A stretch of DNA of 46,898 bases from Streptomyces poriferorum (GCF_019399235.1 NZ_JAELVH010000023.1:1-46898), one strand, 5' to 3'. Counted from the first letter of the stretch, positions 8,058 to 16,579 are shown. Notes: a model not told the origin generated them from the sequence alone. Made by a program: numbers and translations.

Positions 8058-8831
8058 TCACCGCACGGGGAAGCCGAACGCGTATCCCTGCTCCCTCAGC
8101 CAGGGCAGGACCTGGCGCAGAGCGGCCAGCGTCTGGGAGCGGTCCCCACCCGCGTCGTGGAAGAGGACGGTGGGCCCGTTGGAGATCTCGCTCTTGACGG
8201 TGGCCACCATGGTGTCCACGCCGGGCCGCTCGAAGTCCTTGGTGTCGACGTTCCAGCCCAGCGGCCGCATCCCCCGGGACGCGGCGAGCTTCCGGCTGTA
8301 CGGGGTGAACGCGCCGCCCGGGGCCCGGTAGTACTGCGGCCGCACACCTCCGGACGCCTTGGTGATCATGCGTTCGGCATCCAGGATCTGCTGGGACTGG
8401 TAGGCCTCGGACTTGGTGTCCATCGCGGTGTCGTGCGAGACGGTGTGGTTGCACAGCCGGTGCCCGTCCGCCACAACCTCCTTGACCAGGTCCGGGTACG
8501 CCTGGGCCTGCGTGCCGACCATGCAGAACGTGGCCTTCACGCCGCTGTCCTTGAGCAGTTGCAGCACCTGCGGCGTCCAGTTCGGGTCCGGTCCGTCGTC
8601 GATGGTGATGTTGACGCCCTTGGCGCCGCGGTCCGAGGCGTGCGCGATGTCCACCGCCACCGCGCTCACCCGCTCCTGCGGCTTGGCCTCCGAGGAGATG
8701 CCTGCCCGGGGTCCCGCGGAGGCGGTACCCGCCTGCGCGGTCCACACGGAGGCACCGGCGGCCATCGCGGTCACCCCGAGCGCCGCTGCGAGAAGCCGGA
8801 CATGCCATGCCCTGCCCTTGTGCTTCGCCAT
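8058..8831 (-). CDS. Secreted polysaccharide deacetylase (NodB domain)
   Basis: The 257-residue product removes N- or O-acetyl groups from extracellular glycans. A signal peptide covers about residues 1-40. All NodB motifs are present: TIDDGPDP (76-83, Asp78 base and Asp79 metal ligand), HTVSHD (His129 and His133 metal ligands), RAPGG (169-173), W193 in LGWNVDT, and LFHDAGG with catalytic His225. A complete catalytic set argues for an active CE4 enzyme, perhaps on peptidoglycan or chitin oligomers. It is convergent with the AraC gene. Confidence 0.92.
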   Translation of the reverse strand: MAKHKGRAWHVRLLAAALGVTAMAAGASVWTAQAGTASAGPRAGISSEAKPQERVSAVAVDIAHASDRGAKGVNITIDDGPDPNWTPQVLQLLKDSGVKATFCMVGTQAQAYPDLVKEVVADGHRLCNHTVSHDTAMDTKSEAYQSQQILDAERMITKASGGVRPQYYRAPGGAFTPYSRKLAASRGMRPLGWNVDTKDFERPGVDTMVATVKSEISNGPTVLFHDAGGDRSQTLAALRQVLPWLREQGYAFGFPVR

Positions 8832-9035
8832 GTCCGCCCGCCCCTTTGTACGCTCCGCCGATGCCGTGCACCCATCAAGACACAGGAACGCCTCCGCAGG
8901 CTGCCTCGGTTACCGTTCGCGGACAAACCTGCAGGCGGGCGGCGACAAAGGCAGAGATTCCGCGACGGGAGCGGGGCAGGACGGTGCGGGGCGATGCGGT
9001 GCGGCGCGAGACAGGGCGGTGCGGGGGCGGACATG

Positions 9036-9072
9036 CCGGAGGCCCGGCGCCCCTATGGGTGCCGGGCCTCGG
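9036..9072 (-). terminator. Hairpin terminator of the LAxTG protein gene
   Basis: Arms 9036-9053 and 9057-9072 pair almost perfectly over about 16 bases around a short CTAT loop. It begins 35 bases beyond the stop at 9107 on the minus strand. The rest of 8832-9106 holds the upstream region of the deacetylase gene and GC-rich sequence without a gene. Confidence 0.7.
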
Positions 9073-9106
9073 ACTGACCGCGTGCGGTGGGCAGTTCGGT
9101 CCTGCG

Positions 9107-10393
9107 TCAGACGTGGGAGCCGGTCCTGCGACGGCGTACGACGAACATCGCGCCCGCGCCGACCGCCACGGCCGCACCGCTCGCGAGGGCGAGTCGGGGC
9201 GTCGCGGAGGACGAGCCGGTGGCGGCGAGGGTGCCGCTCGCGGGACTGGCCGACGAGCCGGTCTGCGTGTTGATGTCCGAGGTGTTCGGACGGGTCTTGC
9301 CCGGCTTGGCGTCGTCGGTCCTGCCCGGCTTGCTGCCCGCGGCGGCGATCATGAACTCGTAACCCTCCAGGTCCGGGTTCCCGCCGCAGGTGCCGTCGTC
9401 GTTGACGTAGTCACCGGCGACGAAGGTGACACCGTTGCCCGCGGGGGCCGAGGCGTCGATGGTGAGGCGCATCTTGACGTCGACGTGGGCACCGGCCTTC
9501 AGCGGGCTGATGGCGTCCATGTAGTGCTTGTTGTCGACGGTCTTCCACTTCGAGGACGAGCCGGACGACCACTGCACACGCACCAGGTCGTCGATGCTGT
9601 CGAGGCCGCTCGTGTCGGTCGCGTGGACGTAGGCGAACGGAAGCACCTCGTCCATCGTCCGGTCGGAACCGTTCGTCACCCGGAGGTTGAAGTTGACCTT
9701 CGTACCGGCCACGACGGTGGTGGGCAGGCCCGTGATGACCGTGGTGAGACGGGGCTCGGAGACGGAGTCGCACTCCTCGTCCTCCTTGTCCTCCTCGGCC
9801 TCCTTCTTCGCCTCGGCCAGCGCCTCGTCGGCCGCGGTCAGGTCCGCGAGCGCCTGCTTGGTGGCCTTCTGGGCCTGGCCGATCACCCGGGCCGCGGCGA
9901 CGCGGGCGTCGCTCCACGCGTCCCCGGCCTCCGTGTACTTGACGTCGGCGGCGGTCTTGGCCTCGCCGGCGGTGACGGCGGCGCCCTCCGCCTCGGCGAG
10001 CGCCGTCGTCGCGGCGGTCCGCTCCGCCTCGGTGGCCGTCTCCAGGAGGCCTTCGAGCACCGCCCGGGCGTCGACGACCGCCTGGTCGGCTTCGGTCTTC
10101 GCGGTGGCGGCGTCGGCCGCCGCGGCCTTGGCGGCCGTGTAGGCGATGACGAGGGGGTGGGTGTCCGCGTCGAGCGCCTCCAGCGCCTCGATCGCGGCGT
10201 CCTCGGCCGCCACGGCGTTGTCGTACGCCATCTTGGCCGCGGCGGCGGCCAGTTCCAGCTCAGCGATGGACGGCTTCTGCTGGGTCTGCGCAGGCGGCTT
10301 GGCGTCGGCGAACGCGGGGGTGACCGAGAGCAGAAGGACAGGCGTCGTCACCGCTGCGGCAACAGCTGTGGCAAGAATCCGGCGAATCGTCAC
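9107..10393 (-). CDS. LAxTG sortase-anchored surface protein, Ala-rich coiled coil
   Basis: The 428-residue product begins with a signal peptide (VTIRRIL then a hydrophobic core ending PAFADA, ~28). An Ala/Glu/Lys/Thr-rich region of about 150 residues follows (AAAKMAYDNAVAAEDAAIEAL, AEAEGAAVTAGEAKT), predicted to be helical coiled coil. Then comes a beta-sandwich-like domain (TTVVAGTKVNFNLRVTNGSDR, VDVKMRLTIDASAPAGNG) resembling DUF11/CARDB folds. The end carries LAATG (389-393), a hydrophobic stretch and RRRR: a class-E sortase signal. GTG 10393 was chosen because GAAGGG lies about 6 bases upstream and the signal peptide then starts correctly. Confidence 0.85.
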   Translation of the reverse strand: MTIRRILATAVAAAVTTPVLLLSVTPAFADAKPPAQTQQKPSIAELELAAAAAKMAYDNAVAAEDAAIEALEALDADTHPLVIAYTAAKAAAADAATAKTEADQAVVDARAVLEGLLETATEAERTAATTALAEAEGAAVTAGEAKTAADVKYTEAGDAWSDARVAAARVIGQAQKATKQALADLTAADEALAEAKKEAEEDKEDEECDSVSEPRLTTVITGLPTTVVAGTKVNFNLRVTNGSDRTMDEVLPFAYVHATDTSGLDSIDDLVRVQWSSGSSSKWKTVDNKHYMDAISPLKAGAHVDVKMRLTIDASAPAGNGVTFVAGDYVNDDGTCGGNPDLEGYEFMIAAAGSKPGRTDDAKPGKTRPNTSDINTQTGSSASPASGTLAATGSSSATPRLALASGAAVAVGAGAMFVVRRRRTGSHV

Positions 10394-10639
10394 AAGGGCC
10401 CTTCGGGATACGAAGACGGAGAAGAAGGGGTCGCGGCGGAATGGGGCACGCACAGGCGACTCGAGGTGATCGTATGACCAGGTCAGCGGTCAGTCATCAC
10501 CATTTCTTCACGCACGCCGGCCGAAGCCGGGGCGGCGGTACGGACACACGAGACGAATGGGTGCAGTTGCCTTCGCCGCCCCGTCATTCCTCGTGAGGAA
10601 CGCCACATGATCGCGAAAGGGGCGAGTGCCCGCGGCGTC
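10394..10639. other. Intergenic region between LAxTG and HxlR genes
   Basis: It holds the upstream region of the LAxTG gene. I see no gene and no clear hairpin in it. Confidence 0.5.
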
Positions 10640-11320
10640 CTACGGGGCGGGCGGGTGCCGGTCCGCGGCGGACGGCCTGCGGAACAGACGGGGCAGCCGG
10701 TTCAGCGCCTGCCGGTCACCGGATACGGAGAAGGCCCCCTCCTCGATGGCGTCGGCGAGGTTCGACCGGCCCTCCGCCAGTGCGGCGAAGGCCGCTTCGT
10801 CCGCCTCGACCACCGCGTCCGGATGCTGGGCCGGCCCGTGCAGCGCTTCGATGACGCCGTCGTCGACGCGTACGTGGAACACCTCGTCGCCCACGCGGAA
10901 CTCGTAGACCGCACGCACACCCCCGGCGGCCTCCGCGTCGAAGTAGGCCTCCATGCCGAGCACCGCCCAGCCGGGGTGGAAGGTCTCGCTCTCCCGCCGC
11001 TCCCCCATCGCCCACTTCGTGCCCCACCGGGCCAGCGCCAGCACCGCGGGGCCGAGTTCCTCGCCCGCTTCGGTGAGTGCGTACGCGGGGGTGCGGGCGG
11101 GCGGGGGAAGCGTGATCTTGCGGGCCAGGCCCTCGCGTTCGAGGTGCTTCATCCGGGCCGCCAGCAGCCCCGTGCCCATCCCGCGCAGGCTCTTCTGCAG
11201 ATCACCGAACCTCTTGGGTCCGGTCAGGAGCTCGCGGACGAGCAGCAGTGTCCAGCGCTCGCCCACCAGGTCAAGGGTGCGCGCGGTCGCGCAGTACTGG
11301 TTGTACGTTCGCTGGTCCAC
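10640..11320 (-). CDS. HxlR-family winged-helix regulator with C-terminal sensor-like domain
   Basis: The 226-residue product has an HxlR DNA-binding domain in the first ~100 residues: CATARTLDLVGERWTLLLVRELL, RFGDLQKSLRGMGTGLLAARMKHLEREGL, YALTEAGEEL. The remaining ~120 residues (FRVGDEVFHVRVDDGVIEAL, DAVVEADEAAFAALAEG) resemble the SCP2-like fold that often follows HxlR in actinomycetes and may bind a ligand. The start is GTG with GAGGT just upstream. It lies 32 bases after the hydrolase gene in the same direction, so it is probably the last gene of a three-gene operon it may itself regulate. Confidence 0.85.
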   Translation of the reverse strand: MDQRTYNQYCATARTLDLVGERWTLLLVRELLTGPKRFGDLQKSLRGMGTGLLAARMKHLEREGLARKITLPPPARTPAYALTEAGEELGPAVLALARWGTKWAMGERRESETFHPGWAVLGMEAYFDAEAAGGVRAVYEFRVGDEVFHVRVDDGVIEALHGPAQHPDAVVEADEAAFAALAEGRSNLADAIEEGAFSVSGDRQALNRLPRLFRRPSAADRHPPAP

Positions 11321-11352
11321 TACCTCATTCTAGACCTCGGACTTCATTTTCC

Positions 11353-12030
11353 TTAAGGCGTCGCCGGCGTCGTCGTACAGGACAGCAGCACGTCCGCGAC
11401 GCTCCGGGGATCGGTCAGCATCACGTCGTGCGGGCCGTCCAGGGCGATGTCGCGGTACCCGAGCTCCGCGGCGAACCGGGCGAACGGAAAGGTCGCCGGA
11501 CGGCAGTGGACGCCCGTGCCGGGGATCCGGTCAACAGCCCCGGTCAGACGGGTGGCTTCGGTGAAGGTGCGCAGCGGCTGGCCGCGCAGTCGCCGCTCCA
11601 GCCGGCGGGCCTCGCCGGGTTCGGTGATGCCGAACGACTCCGGGGCGGGGGCGGGAACGCACCAGCCGTCCCCGGCGTTCGCACGCATCGCGGCCATGAA
11701 CCAGTCCGGGGCCAGCTGTGCCAGGCCGGCCCCGTCCGGTCCCGCCCATCCCTCCACCAGCACGAGGTGAGCCACCCGCTCCGGTCTGCGGTCCGCCGCC
11801 TGGCGGACGACCAGGCCCGCGTAGCTGTGGCCGACGAGCACCAGTTCCTCACCGGCCGTGGCGTCGATCGCCGTGACCACCTCGTCGACGTGGTGACGCA
11901 GTCCGACGTCGCGGTCGAGCGTGAGATCGGGAGCGACGACGCGCGCGCCCGCCGCGAGAAGGATCGGGGTGACGCGCTCCCAGGCCCAACTGCCGTGCCA
12001 GGCGCCGTGGACGAGCACGAAGGTGGTCAC
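11353..12030 (-). CDS. Alpha/beta hydrolase
   Basis: The 225-residue product is a compact esterase-type hydrolase: LVHGAWHGSW oxyanion region (6-15), nucleophile elbow GHSYAG (Ser69) and a C-terminal GPHDVML with catalytic His201. It resembles the EstC/salicylate-esterase-like group that begins TTFVLVHGAWHG. The GTG start overlaps the stop of the upstream oxidoreductase gene (12027-12030), indicating translational coupling. The pairing with an LLM flavoprotein suggests sequential oxidation and hydrolysis of a small compound, which is inference. Confidence 0.88.
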   Translation of the reverse strand: MTTFVLVHGAWHGSWAWERVTPILLAAGARVVAPDLTLDRDVGLRHHVDEVVTAIDATAGEELVLVGHSYAGLVVRQAADRRPERVAHLVLVEGWAGPDGAGLAQLAPDWFMAAMRANAGDGWCVPAPAPESFGITEPGEARRLERRLRGQPLRTFTEATRLTGAVDRIPGTGVHCRPATFPFARFAAELGYRDIALDGPHDVMLTDPRSVADVLLSCTTTPATP

Positions 12031-12968
12031 GCCCGGCCTCCCCGGCGCAGCAGTGGAAGGACTCCGTCGGCGAACTCCTCCAGCGCCGCGGCGTGGTCGT
12101 CGACGGCGAGCCGGATCACCAGGTGACGGGCACCGGCGGCGTCGTACCCGCGCAGCCAGGCGGCGGCTTCGCGGGCCGGCCCCGCGAACATCGCCTGCAC
12201 GCTCTCGACGTACTCCAGGGGCGCGTTGTAGTAGCGCTCGATGCTCGTCCGCAGCCGTCGGCGGGCCCGCTCCGGGTCCTCGTCCACACACACCGTCGCG
12301 TACAGGGCGGGCGTGACCGGCCGCGGTGCCCGCCGGGCGATGGCCCATTCGTCCGCGTACGTCCGCGACGAGGGCGGGTAGGGCAGCCAGCCGTCGGCCT
12401 GGTGTGCCACGCGCCGCAGGGCCTTCTCGCCGGACCCGGCCAACCAGATGGGCGGGCCGCCGAGTTGGACCGGACCGGGCGCCAGGGTCACTCCGTGGAA
12501 GTCGAAGTGGCGTCCCTTGAACGAGGCCGGCTCCGGGATCCACAGCCGTCGCATCGCCTCGATGGACTCCGTCAGCCGGCTGACCCGGCGTTCGAAGTCG
12601 ATGCCGACCGCGGTGAACTGCGCCTCGGTGTTGGCGTGCGGGAACCCGGCGCCCAGGCCGGCGATCAGCCGGCCCTCGGAGATCCGGTCCAAGGTGGCCA
12701 GTTGGTGTGCCAGCAGAATCGGATGCCGCAGACCGGCCAGGAGTACGGCCGTGCCGAGCGTGATCCGTTCCGTGGCCGCAGCCACGGCCGCCAGCACCAG
12801 CAGCGGATCGGCGCGGGGCCGGGTGACGGGGCTGTCGCCCGCCCAGACGGAGTCGAACCCCAGCCTCTCGGCGAGCCGCGCCTGCCGGATCAGGGGGCCC
12901 AACTCCTGCTCTTCACGGACTGCCAGGTCCCGGGTGGGAAGTAAGTAGCCGATCCGAGGTCCCGTCAT
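12027..12968 (-). CDS. LLM-class F420/FMN-dependent oxidoreductase
   Basis: The 313-residue product is a luciferase-like TIM-barrel monooxygenase/reductase. Features include RIGYLLPTRD at the start, LAERLGFDSVWAGDSP, ERITLGTAVLLAGLRHPILLAHQLATLD and GRLIAGLGAGFP, with PIWLAGSGEKALRRVAHQADGW near 180-205. In Streptomyces this subgroup uses F420 or reduced FMN; the substrate is unknown. ATG 12968 has GGGGAGA just upstream. It leads the LLM-hydrolase-HxlR operon and is divergent from ohr. Confidence 0.87.
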   Translation of the reverse strand: MTGPRIGYLLPTRDLAVREEQELGPLIRQARLAERLGFDSVWAGDSPVTRPRADPLLVLAAVAAATERITLGTAVLLAGLRHPILLAHQLATLDRISEGRLIAGLGAGFPHANTEAQFTAVGIDFERRVSRLTESIEAMRRLWIPEPASFKGRHFDFHGVTLAPGPVQLGGPPIWLAGSGEKALRRVAHQADGWLPYPPSSRTYADEWAIARRAPRPVTPALYATVCVDEDPERARRRLRTSIERYYNAPLEYVESVQAMFAGPAREAAAWLRGYDAAGARHLVIRLAVDDHAAALEEFADGVLPLLRRGGRA

Positions 12969-12984
12969 CGCGTCTCCCCATATC

Positions 12985-13029
12985 TCTTGAGCTTCACATC
13001 TTGAGCTTCCTGTTTTTGAAGCATACAGT
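12985..13029 (+). promoter_or_regulatory. ohr promoter overlapped by a direct-repeat operator candidate
   Basis: TTGAGC (13001-13006), a 17-base spacer and TACAGT (13024-13029) form a good vegetative promoter reading toward ohr. TCTTGAGCTTC occurs twice, at 12985-12995 and 12999-13009, the second copy covering the -35. A GAGCTTC/GAAGC partial dyad extends into the spacer. The repeats also lie upstream of the divergent LLM operon, so one regulator (HxlR or an unlinked MarR/OhrR) could control both. Confidence 0.5.
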
Positions 13030-13062
13030 TCATATTCGGGAAGTCCATGGGAGGGGAACGGC

Positions 13063-13497
13063 ATGACGAAGCCGCTTTACACGGCAGAGGCGCATGTGAC
13101 CGGGGGCCGCGCGCAGGGCCACGGACGGACGACGGACGGCCGGCTGGAGGTGGACCTGAGGCAGCCGAAGGAGCTGGGCGGCGACGGCGAGGGGACCAAC
13201 CCCGAGCAACTGTTCGCGATCGGCTACGCCGCCTGCTTCGCGACGGTGCTGTCCCTGGTGGGGCGGAGCAGGAACCTCGACGCGGACGACGCGGAGGTCG
13301 ACGCACGGGTGGCCCTCGTCCCGAGCGGGACCGGTGCGTTCGGACTGGCCGTCGGACTCGACATCGCCCTGCCGTCGATGGGCGATGCCGAGCAGCGTGC
13401 GGACCTCGTCCGTACGGCTCACCTGATGTGCCCGTACTCCAACGCCACGCGCGGGAACATCGACGTCACACTGATGGTGGACGGCGCGGCGGTGTAA
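13063..13497 (+). CDS. ohr: Organic hydroperoxide resistance protein (Ohr/OsmC family)
   Basis: The 144-residue product is a thiol peroxidase that reduces organic and fatty-acid hydroperoxides. It has the Ohr hallmarks: LYTAEAHVTGGRAQGHGRT, peroxidatic Cys58 in GYAACFATVL, resolving Cys123 in HLMCPYSNATRGN, and a conserved Arg/Glu pair near 22 and 49. The length is standard. A strong GGGAGGGGAA ribosome site precedes ATG 13063. No OhrR-type MarR gene is adjacent, and a perfect promoter with operator-like repeats lies upstream. Confidence 0.92.
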   Translation: MTKPLYTAEAHVTGGRAQGHGRTTDGRLEVDLRQPKELGGDGEGTNPEQLFAIGYAACFATVLSLVGRSRNLDADDAEVDARVALVPSGTGAFGLAVGLDIALPSMGDAEQRADLVRTAHLMCPYSNATRGNIDVTLMVDGAAV

Positions 13498-13599
13498 CCA
13501 GCCCGACGCCCTCGGGCCGCAGTTGACCCCTGCGCACCTGGAGGAAGTCGGCGAGTTACCCGTGCTTCTTCGTGTGACCGAGTGAGCGCACCCCCGGAG

Positions 13600-13747
13600 T
13601 TCGCCGCGTCACCCTGCCCGGGTACGGATCCGGGGGGGGTGTGTCACGGCACCCAGCCCGGGTACGGACCCGCGACGTTCACCGCCTCACCCCGCCCGGG
13701 TACGGATCCGGGGGGTGCGTCACGGCACCCGGCGGATCCGTACCCGG
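13600..13747. repeat. Direct repeat with long inverted arms between convergent genes
   Basis: A ~53-base block around CCCGGGTACGGATCCGG occurs twice (13600-13654 and 13678-13730) with a shorter third core at 13656-13671. GCCCGGGTACGGATCC (13694-13709) is inverted at 13733-13747. The block lies between the ends of ohr and the SMP-30 gene, so the stem probably serves as a bidirectional terminator. Confidence 0.7.
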
Positions 13748-13752
13748 CTCGT

Positions 13753-14709
13753 TCAGCCCCGCGGGTCCAGCCACGGCCTGCGCCCGGGGCCCGTCGGGTG
13801 GGTCCCCGTGACGCCCATGACCACGGAGTAGAGGCTGGTCTCGGCGGCGATGAAGAGCCGGTTGCGCTTGGCCCCGCCCCAGGAGATGTTGGCCACCGCC
13901 TCCGGGACGGCGAGCCGGCCGATCAGCGTGCCGTCCGGGTCGTAGCAATGCACCCCGTCATTCATGGCGGCGGCCCACAGCCGGCCGCCGTCGTCGAAGC
14001 GCAGGTTGTCGAACCGGGCCGCGGCGCGCGCCCCGGCGGCGGCGAAGACCTCGCCGTCCGACAGGGTGCCGTCGCCCCGTACGTCGAAGACACGGATGAA
14101 CCCGGCCCGGGTGTCGGAGACGAACAGCTGCCGTTCGTCCGCGGAGAACACCAGCCCGTTCGGTGCGCCGAAACAGTCGGCGACCAGGCGTACTTCACCG
14201 GTGGCCGGGTCGATGCGGTAGACGTTGTTGGCGCCGATCTCGCTGTCCGCGCGGTAGCCCTCGTAATCGCTGGTGATGCCGAAGTCCGGGTCGGAGAACC
14301 AGATCGACCCATCGGACTTCACCGTCGCGTCGTTGGGACTGTTCAGCCGCTTGCCCTGCCAGTGGGCGGCCAGCACCGTCACCGTGCCGTCGTGCTCGGT
14401 CCGCGTCACCCTCCGATTGCCCTGCTCACAACTGATGAGCCGGCCCTCACGGTCGAGCGTGTTGCCGTTCGGATGCCCCGCGGACCGCCGGAAGACGCCC
14501 ACCGCACCGGTCTCCTCGTCCCAGCGCAGCAGCCGGTCGTTCGGGATGTCGCTCCATACCAACTGCCGCCAGGCAGGCACGTAGACGGGCCCCTCCGCCC
14601 AACGGCAGCCGCTGTAAAGGACTTCGAGACCGTCATCGCCGTTCATGCACCGCCCGGTCCGGAACCGGTCGTCGAAGCTCTCGTACAGTTCGGGGCGCTC
14701 GATGGTCAT
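13753..14709 (-). CDS. SMP-30/gluconolactonase/LRE family lactonase
   Basis: The 318-residue product is a six-bladed beta-propeller lactonase. Metal-site motifs are visible: WAEGP with Glu39, RLNSPND with Asn123/Asn126, WFSDPDFG near 137-144, and NGLVFSADERQLFVSDT with the catalytic-side Asp. Enzymes of this family open sugar lactones in the cytoplasm. It is divergent from an AsnC/Lrp gene over about 100 bases, which suggests control by that regulator. Confidence 0.88.
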   Translation of the reverse strand: MTIERPELYESFDDRFRTGRCMNGDDGLEVLYSGCRWAEGPVYVPAWRQLVWSDIPNDRLLRWDEETGAVGVFRRSAGHPNGNTLDREGRLISCEQGNRRVTRTEHDGTVTVLAAHWQGKRLNSPNDATVKSDGSIWFSDPDFGITSDYEGYRADSEIGANNVYRIDPATGEVRLVADCFGAPNGLVFSADERQLFVSDTRAGFIRVFDVRGDGTLSDGEVFAAAGARAAARFDNLRFDDGGRLWAAAMNDGVHCYDPDGTLIGRLAVPEAVANISWGGAKRNRLFIAAETSLYSVVMGVTGTHPTGPGRRPWLDPRG

Positions 14710-14753
14710 GGACGTCCATCCCTTCCGACAAGAGACCGAACAACCTTCGGCCT

Positions 14754-14766
14754 CATTCGAAGAATG
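14754..14766. promoter_or_regulatory. Operator candidate between SMP-30 and AsnC genes
   Basis: CATTC and GAATG flank a 3-base GAA centre, and a wider CCGACA...TGTCGG pair brackets the area (about 14724-14770). Placement in the divergent intergenic region fits an AsnC/Lrp site. Confidence 0.4.
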
Positions 14767-14811
14767 TCGGATGAGATATGGTCACCACAACCAGAAGCCG
14801 AATGGAGAGTC

Positions 14812-15267
14812 GTGGATCACATAGACCGGGCCCTGCTGGAGCAGCTCCAGCAGGACGCGACACAGTCCTACGCAGCACTGGGCCAGGCAGTGGGCCTCTC
14901 CACCGGCGCGGCACACGAACGGGTCCGCAAGCTCAGGGAACACGGCGCGATCCGGCGCACCACGGCCGACGTCGACCCATCGGCACTGGGGTACGGCGTG
15001 CTGGCGTACGTGACCGTCGACTCCACCCGCTGGATGGGCGATACGGCCCCGGAGTTCGCGGCGCTCCCCGAGATCGTGGAAGCCCACATCATCGCCGGGA
15101 ACGCCTCGGTGCTGGTGAAGGTCAGGACCGCGAGCACCGAGCAGCTCCAGGACGTCCTGCGCCGGATCCACGCAATCGACGGAGTCAACGGAACCCGGGC
15201 CACGATCGTGCTGGAGTCCCTCTTCGAACGCCCCGCCTCCCCGTACGGGGCCGGGGCGGCGGGGTAG
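14812..15267 (+). CDS. Lrp/AsnC-family transcriptional regulator
   Basis: The 151-residue product has an N-terminal HTH (IDRALLEQLQQDATQSYAALGQAVGLS, GAAHERVRKLREHGAIRRT) and a C-terminal RAM effector domain (YVTVDSTRW, VEAHIIAGNASVLVKVRT, GVNGTRATIVLES). I chose GTG 14812 because the protein then begins just before IDRALL, as is normal for this family, and GGAGA lies just upstream; ATG 14764 is in frame but falls within the operator candidate. It probably regulates the divergent lactonase gene. Confidence 0.87.
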   Translation: MDHIDRALLEQLQQDATQSYAALGQAVGLSTGAAHERVRKLREHGAIRRTTADVDPSALGYGVLAYVTVDSTRWMGDTAPEFAALPEIVEAHIIAGNASVLVKVRTASTEQLQDVLRRIHAIDGVNGTRATIVLESLFERPASPYGAGAAG

Positions 15268-15585
15268 CGGAGCGGCAGGTCTCTCCCGGTACACCTGTGC
15301 ATCGGGAGGCGGGCGGCGCCAGGCCGGCACCCGGACCACGCGAACCGCTCGGCCAGGTCCTCGCAGCCGCCGGGCAGCACCGCGCCGACCCGGGTCGCGG
15401 CCGCCGCCCAGTCGACCGCGGCGGCGCGCCGGTCGTCCGGCCGGCGGGTGACGGCGACGACCGGCCCGCCCAGGACGGCTCCGCCGGGCCCACCGGCGGT
15501 GCGGCCCGGCCCGATGCGGTCAACTCCCGTTCGTCCATGGCCGGGAGTCAGGCGCGGTGCCGTGACACCGCCGGTTGCGGCACGA
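15268..15585 (-). other. No intact gene; possible decayed minus-strand ORF
   Basis: A minus-strand reading from an ATG near 15538 seems to change frame around 15440 and continues as AVDWAAAATRVGAVLPGG and GCEDLAERFAWS with coding-like third positions. It has no clear end before the asnC gene. I cannot name the family. It may be a remnant. Confidence 0.25.
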
Positions 15586-16179
15586 CTACGCGCGGCGCCG
15601 GTTCCGCCACAGCGTCCCCGCGCCCGCCAGCGTCAGCAGGAACACCACGGCCACGAGCGTCCAGCGCGCCACGGGTTCCGCCGCGCTGCCGTGGTGGGGA
15701 ACCGGGGAGAAGTACCAGATGAGGTGCGCGACGACCGGGACGATGACGGCAAGGGTCAGTCCGGTCCACTTCTGGGCCGCCGTCCAGTAGCGGGCCCGGC
15801 ACACGATCACGACCGCGGCGATCCTGGCGGCGATGCCGATCCAGGCGAGGACGACGCCTCCGAGGTACGGCAGCACATCGCCCGCCACCAGAAGGGCCGG
15901 CGACAGCCATACCGGGGAGCGGCGGCGGCCGGGGCTCGGGGCAGGTGCGGCCGGGGTCCCGCCGAGTTCCTGGAAGGCGGTCGCCGCTATCGCGCGCGGG
16001 TCGCCCATCTCGCGCAGGATCTCGTGCACACTGCCGGGCCGTTCGGCGAGCGCGACCGCGATGTGCTCGCCGAGGTCGGCGACGAGTTCCTGGCGGGCGG
16101 CGGCCGGCAGCGTCGACGTCTCGCGTTCGACTGCCGCCAGGTACTCGCGCGTCAGCGTTTCATCGGTCTTGGTCTTCAC
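15586..16179 (-). CDS. HAAS/DUF1700-like membrane protein
   Basis: The 197-residue product has a cytoplasmic helical N-terminus typical of HAAS domains (REYLAAVERETSTLPAAARQELVADLGEHI, then VHEILREMGDPRAIAA). About four hydrophobic segments follow (LLVAGDVLPYLGGVVLAWIG, AARIAAVVIVC, LTLAVIVPVVAHLIWYF, WTLVAVVFLLTLAGAGTLW) and a basic end. HAAS proteins usually sit beside PadR regulators, as here, and are thought to be their membrane sensing partner. GTG 16179 has AAGGAAGGG upstream. The gene overlaps the padR end by 20 bases. Confidence 0.8.
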   Translation of the reverse strand: MKTKTDETLTREYLAAVERETSTLPAAARQELVADLGEHIAVALAERPGSVHEILREMGDPRAIAATAFQELGGTPAAPAPSPGRRRSPVWLSPALLVAGDVLPYLGGVVLAWIGIAARIAAVVIVCRARYWTAAQKWTGLTLAVIVPVVAHLIWYFSPVPHHGSAAEPVARWTLVAVVFLLTLAGAGTLWRNRRRA

Positions 16180-16579
16180 GGTGGCGCCCTTCCTTATGCA
16201 TACCGGGCCCCTTGCCCGGTATGACGACGCGGTCGACGGCGTGCCGGAAGCCCGGCCAGACAGCGGTGAACCGGGCGAGGGCGGCATGACCGGCCTCGGA
16301 CAGTTCGTAGTAGCGCCGCGGCGGCCCGGACGTCGACTCCCGCCAGGTCGTGACGACGAGCTCCTCCCGCCGCAGCCGTGACAGCAGGGGATAGACCGTG
16401 CCCTGGCCGGTCGCCAGCGCACCCGTCTCTTCCAGCTCACGCAGCAGTTGGACCCCGTACTTCGCCTCGTCCCGCATCAGCGCGAGGACGCAGTACTCCA
16501 GCACTCCCTTGAGCAGCTGGCTCTCGATCCTGCCCGGGGTCCGGTCACTCGGCTGTCCACTTGCCTTACCGGGTTCCAT
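16160..16579 (-). CDS. PadR-family transcriptional regulator
   Basis: The 139-residue product is a PadR winged-helix repressor: LLKGVLEYCVLALMRDEAKYGVQLLRELEE, GTVYPLLSRLRREELV, PPRRYYELSEAGHAAL. ATG 16579 was chosen by family fit; upstream TGCATTGCA is a short palindrome and there is no strong ribosome site, so a leaderless message is possible. It is co-transcribed with the HAAS membrane protein and divergent from amtB. Confidence 0.87.
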   Translation of the reverse strand: MEPGKASGQPSDRTPGRIESQLLKGVLEYCVLALMRDEAKYGVQLLRELEETGALATGQGTVYPLLSRLRREELVVTTWRESTSGPPRRYYELSEAGHAALARFTAVWPGFRHAVDRVVIPGKGPGMHKEGRHREDQDR

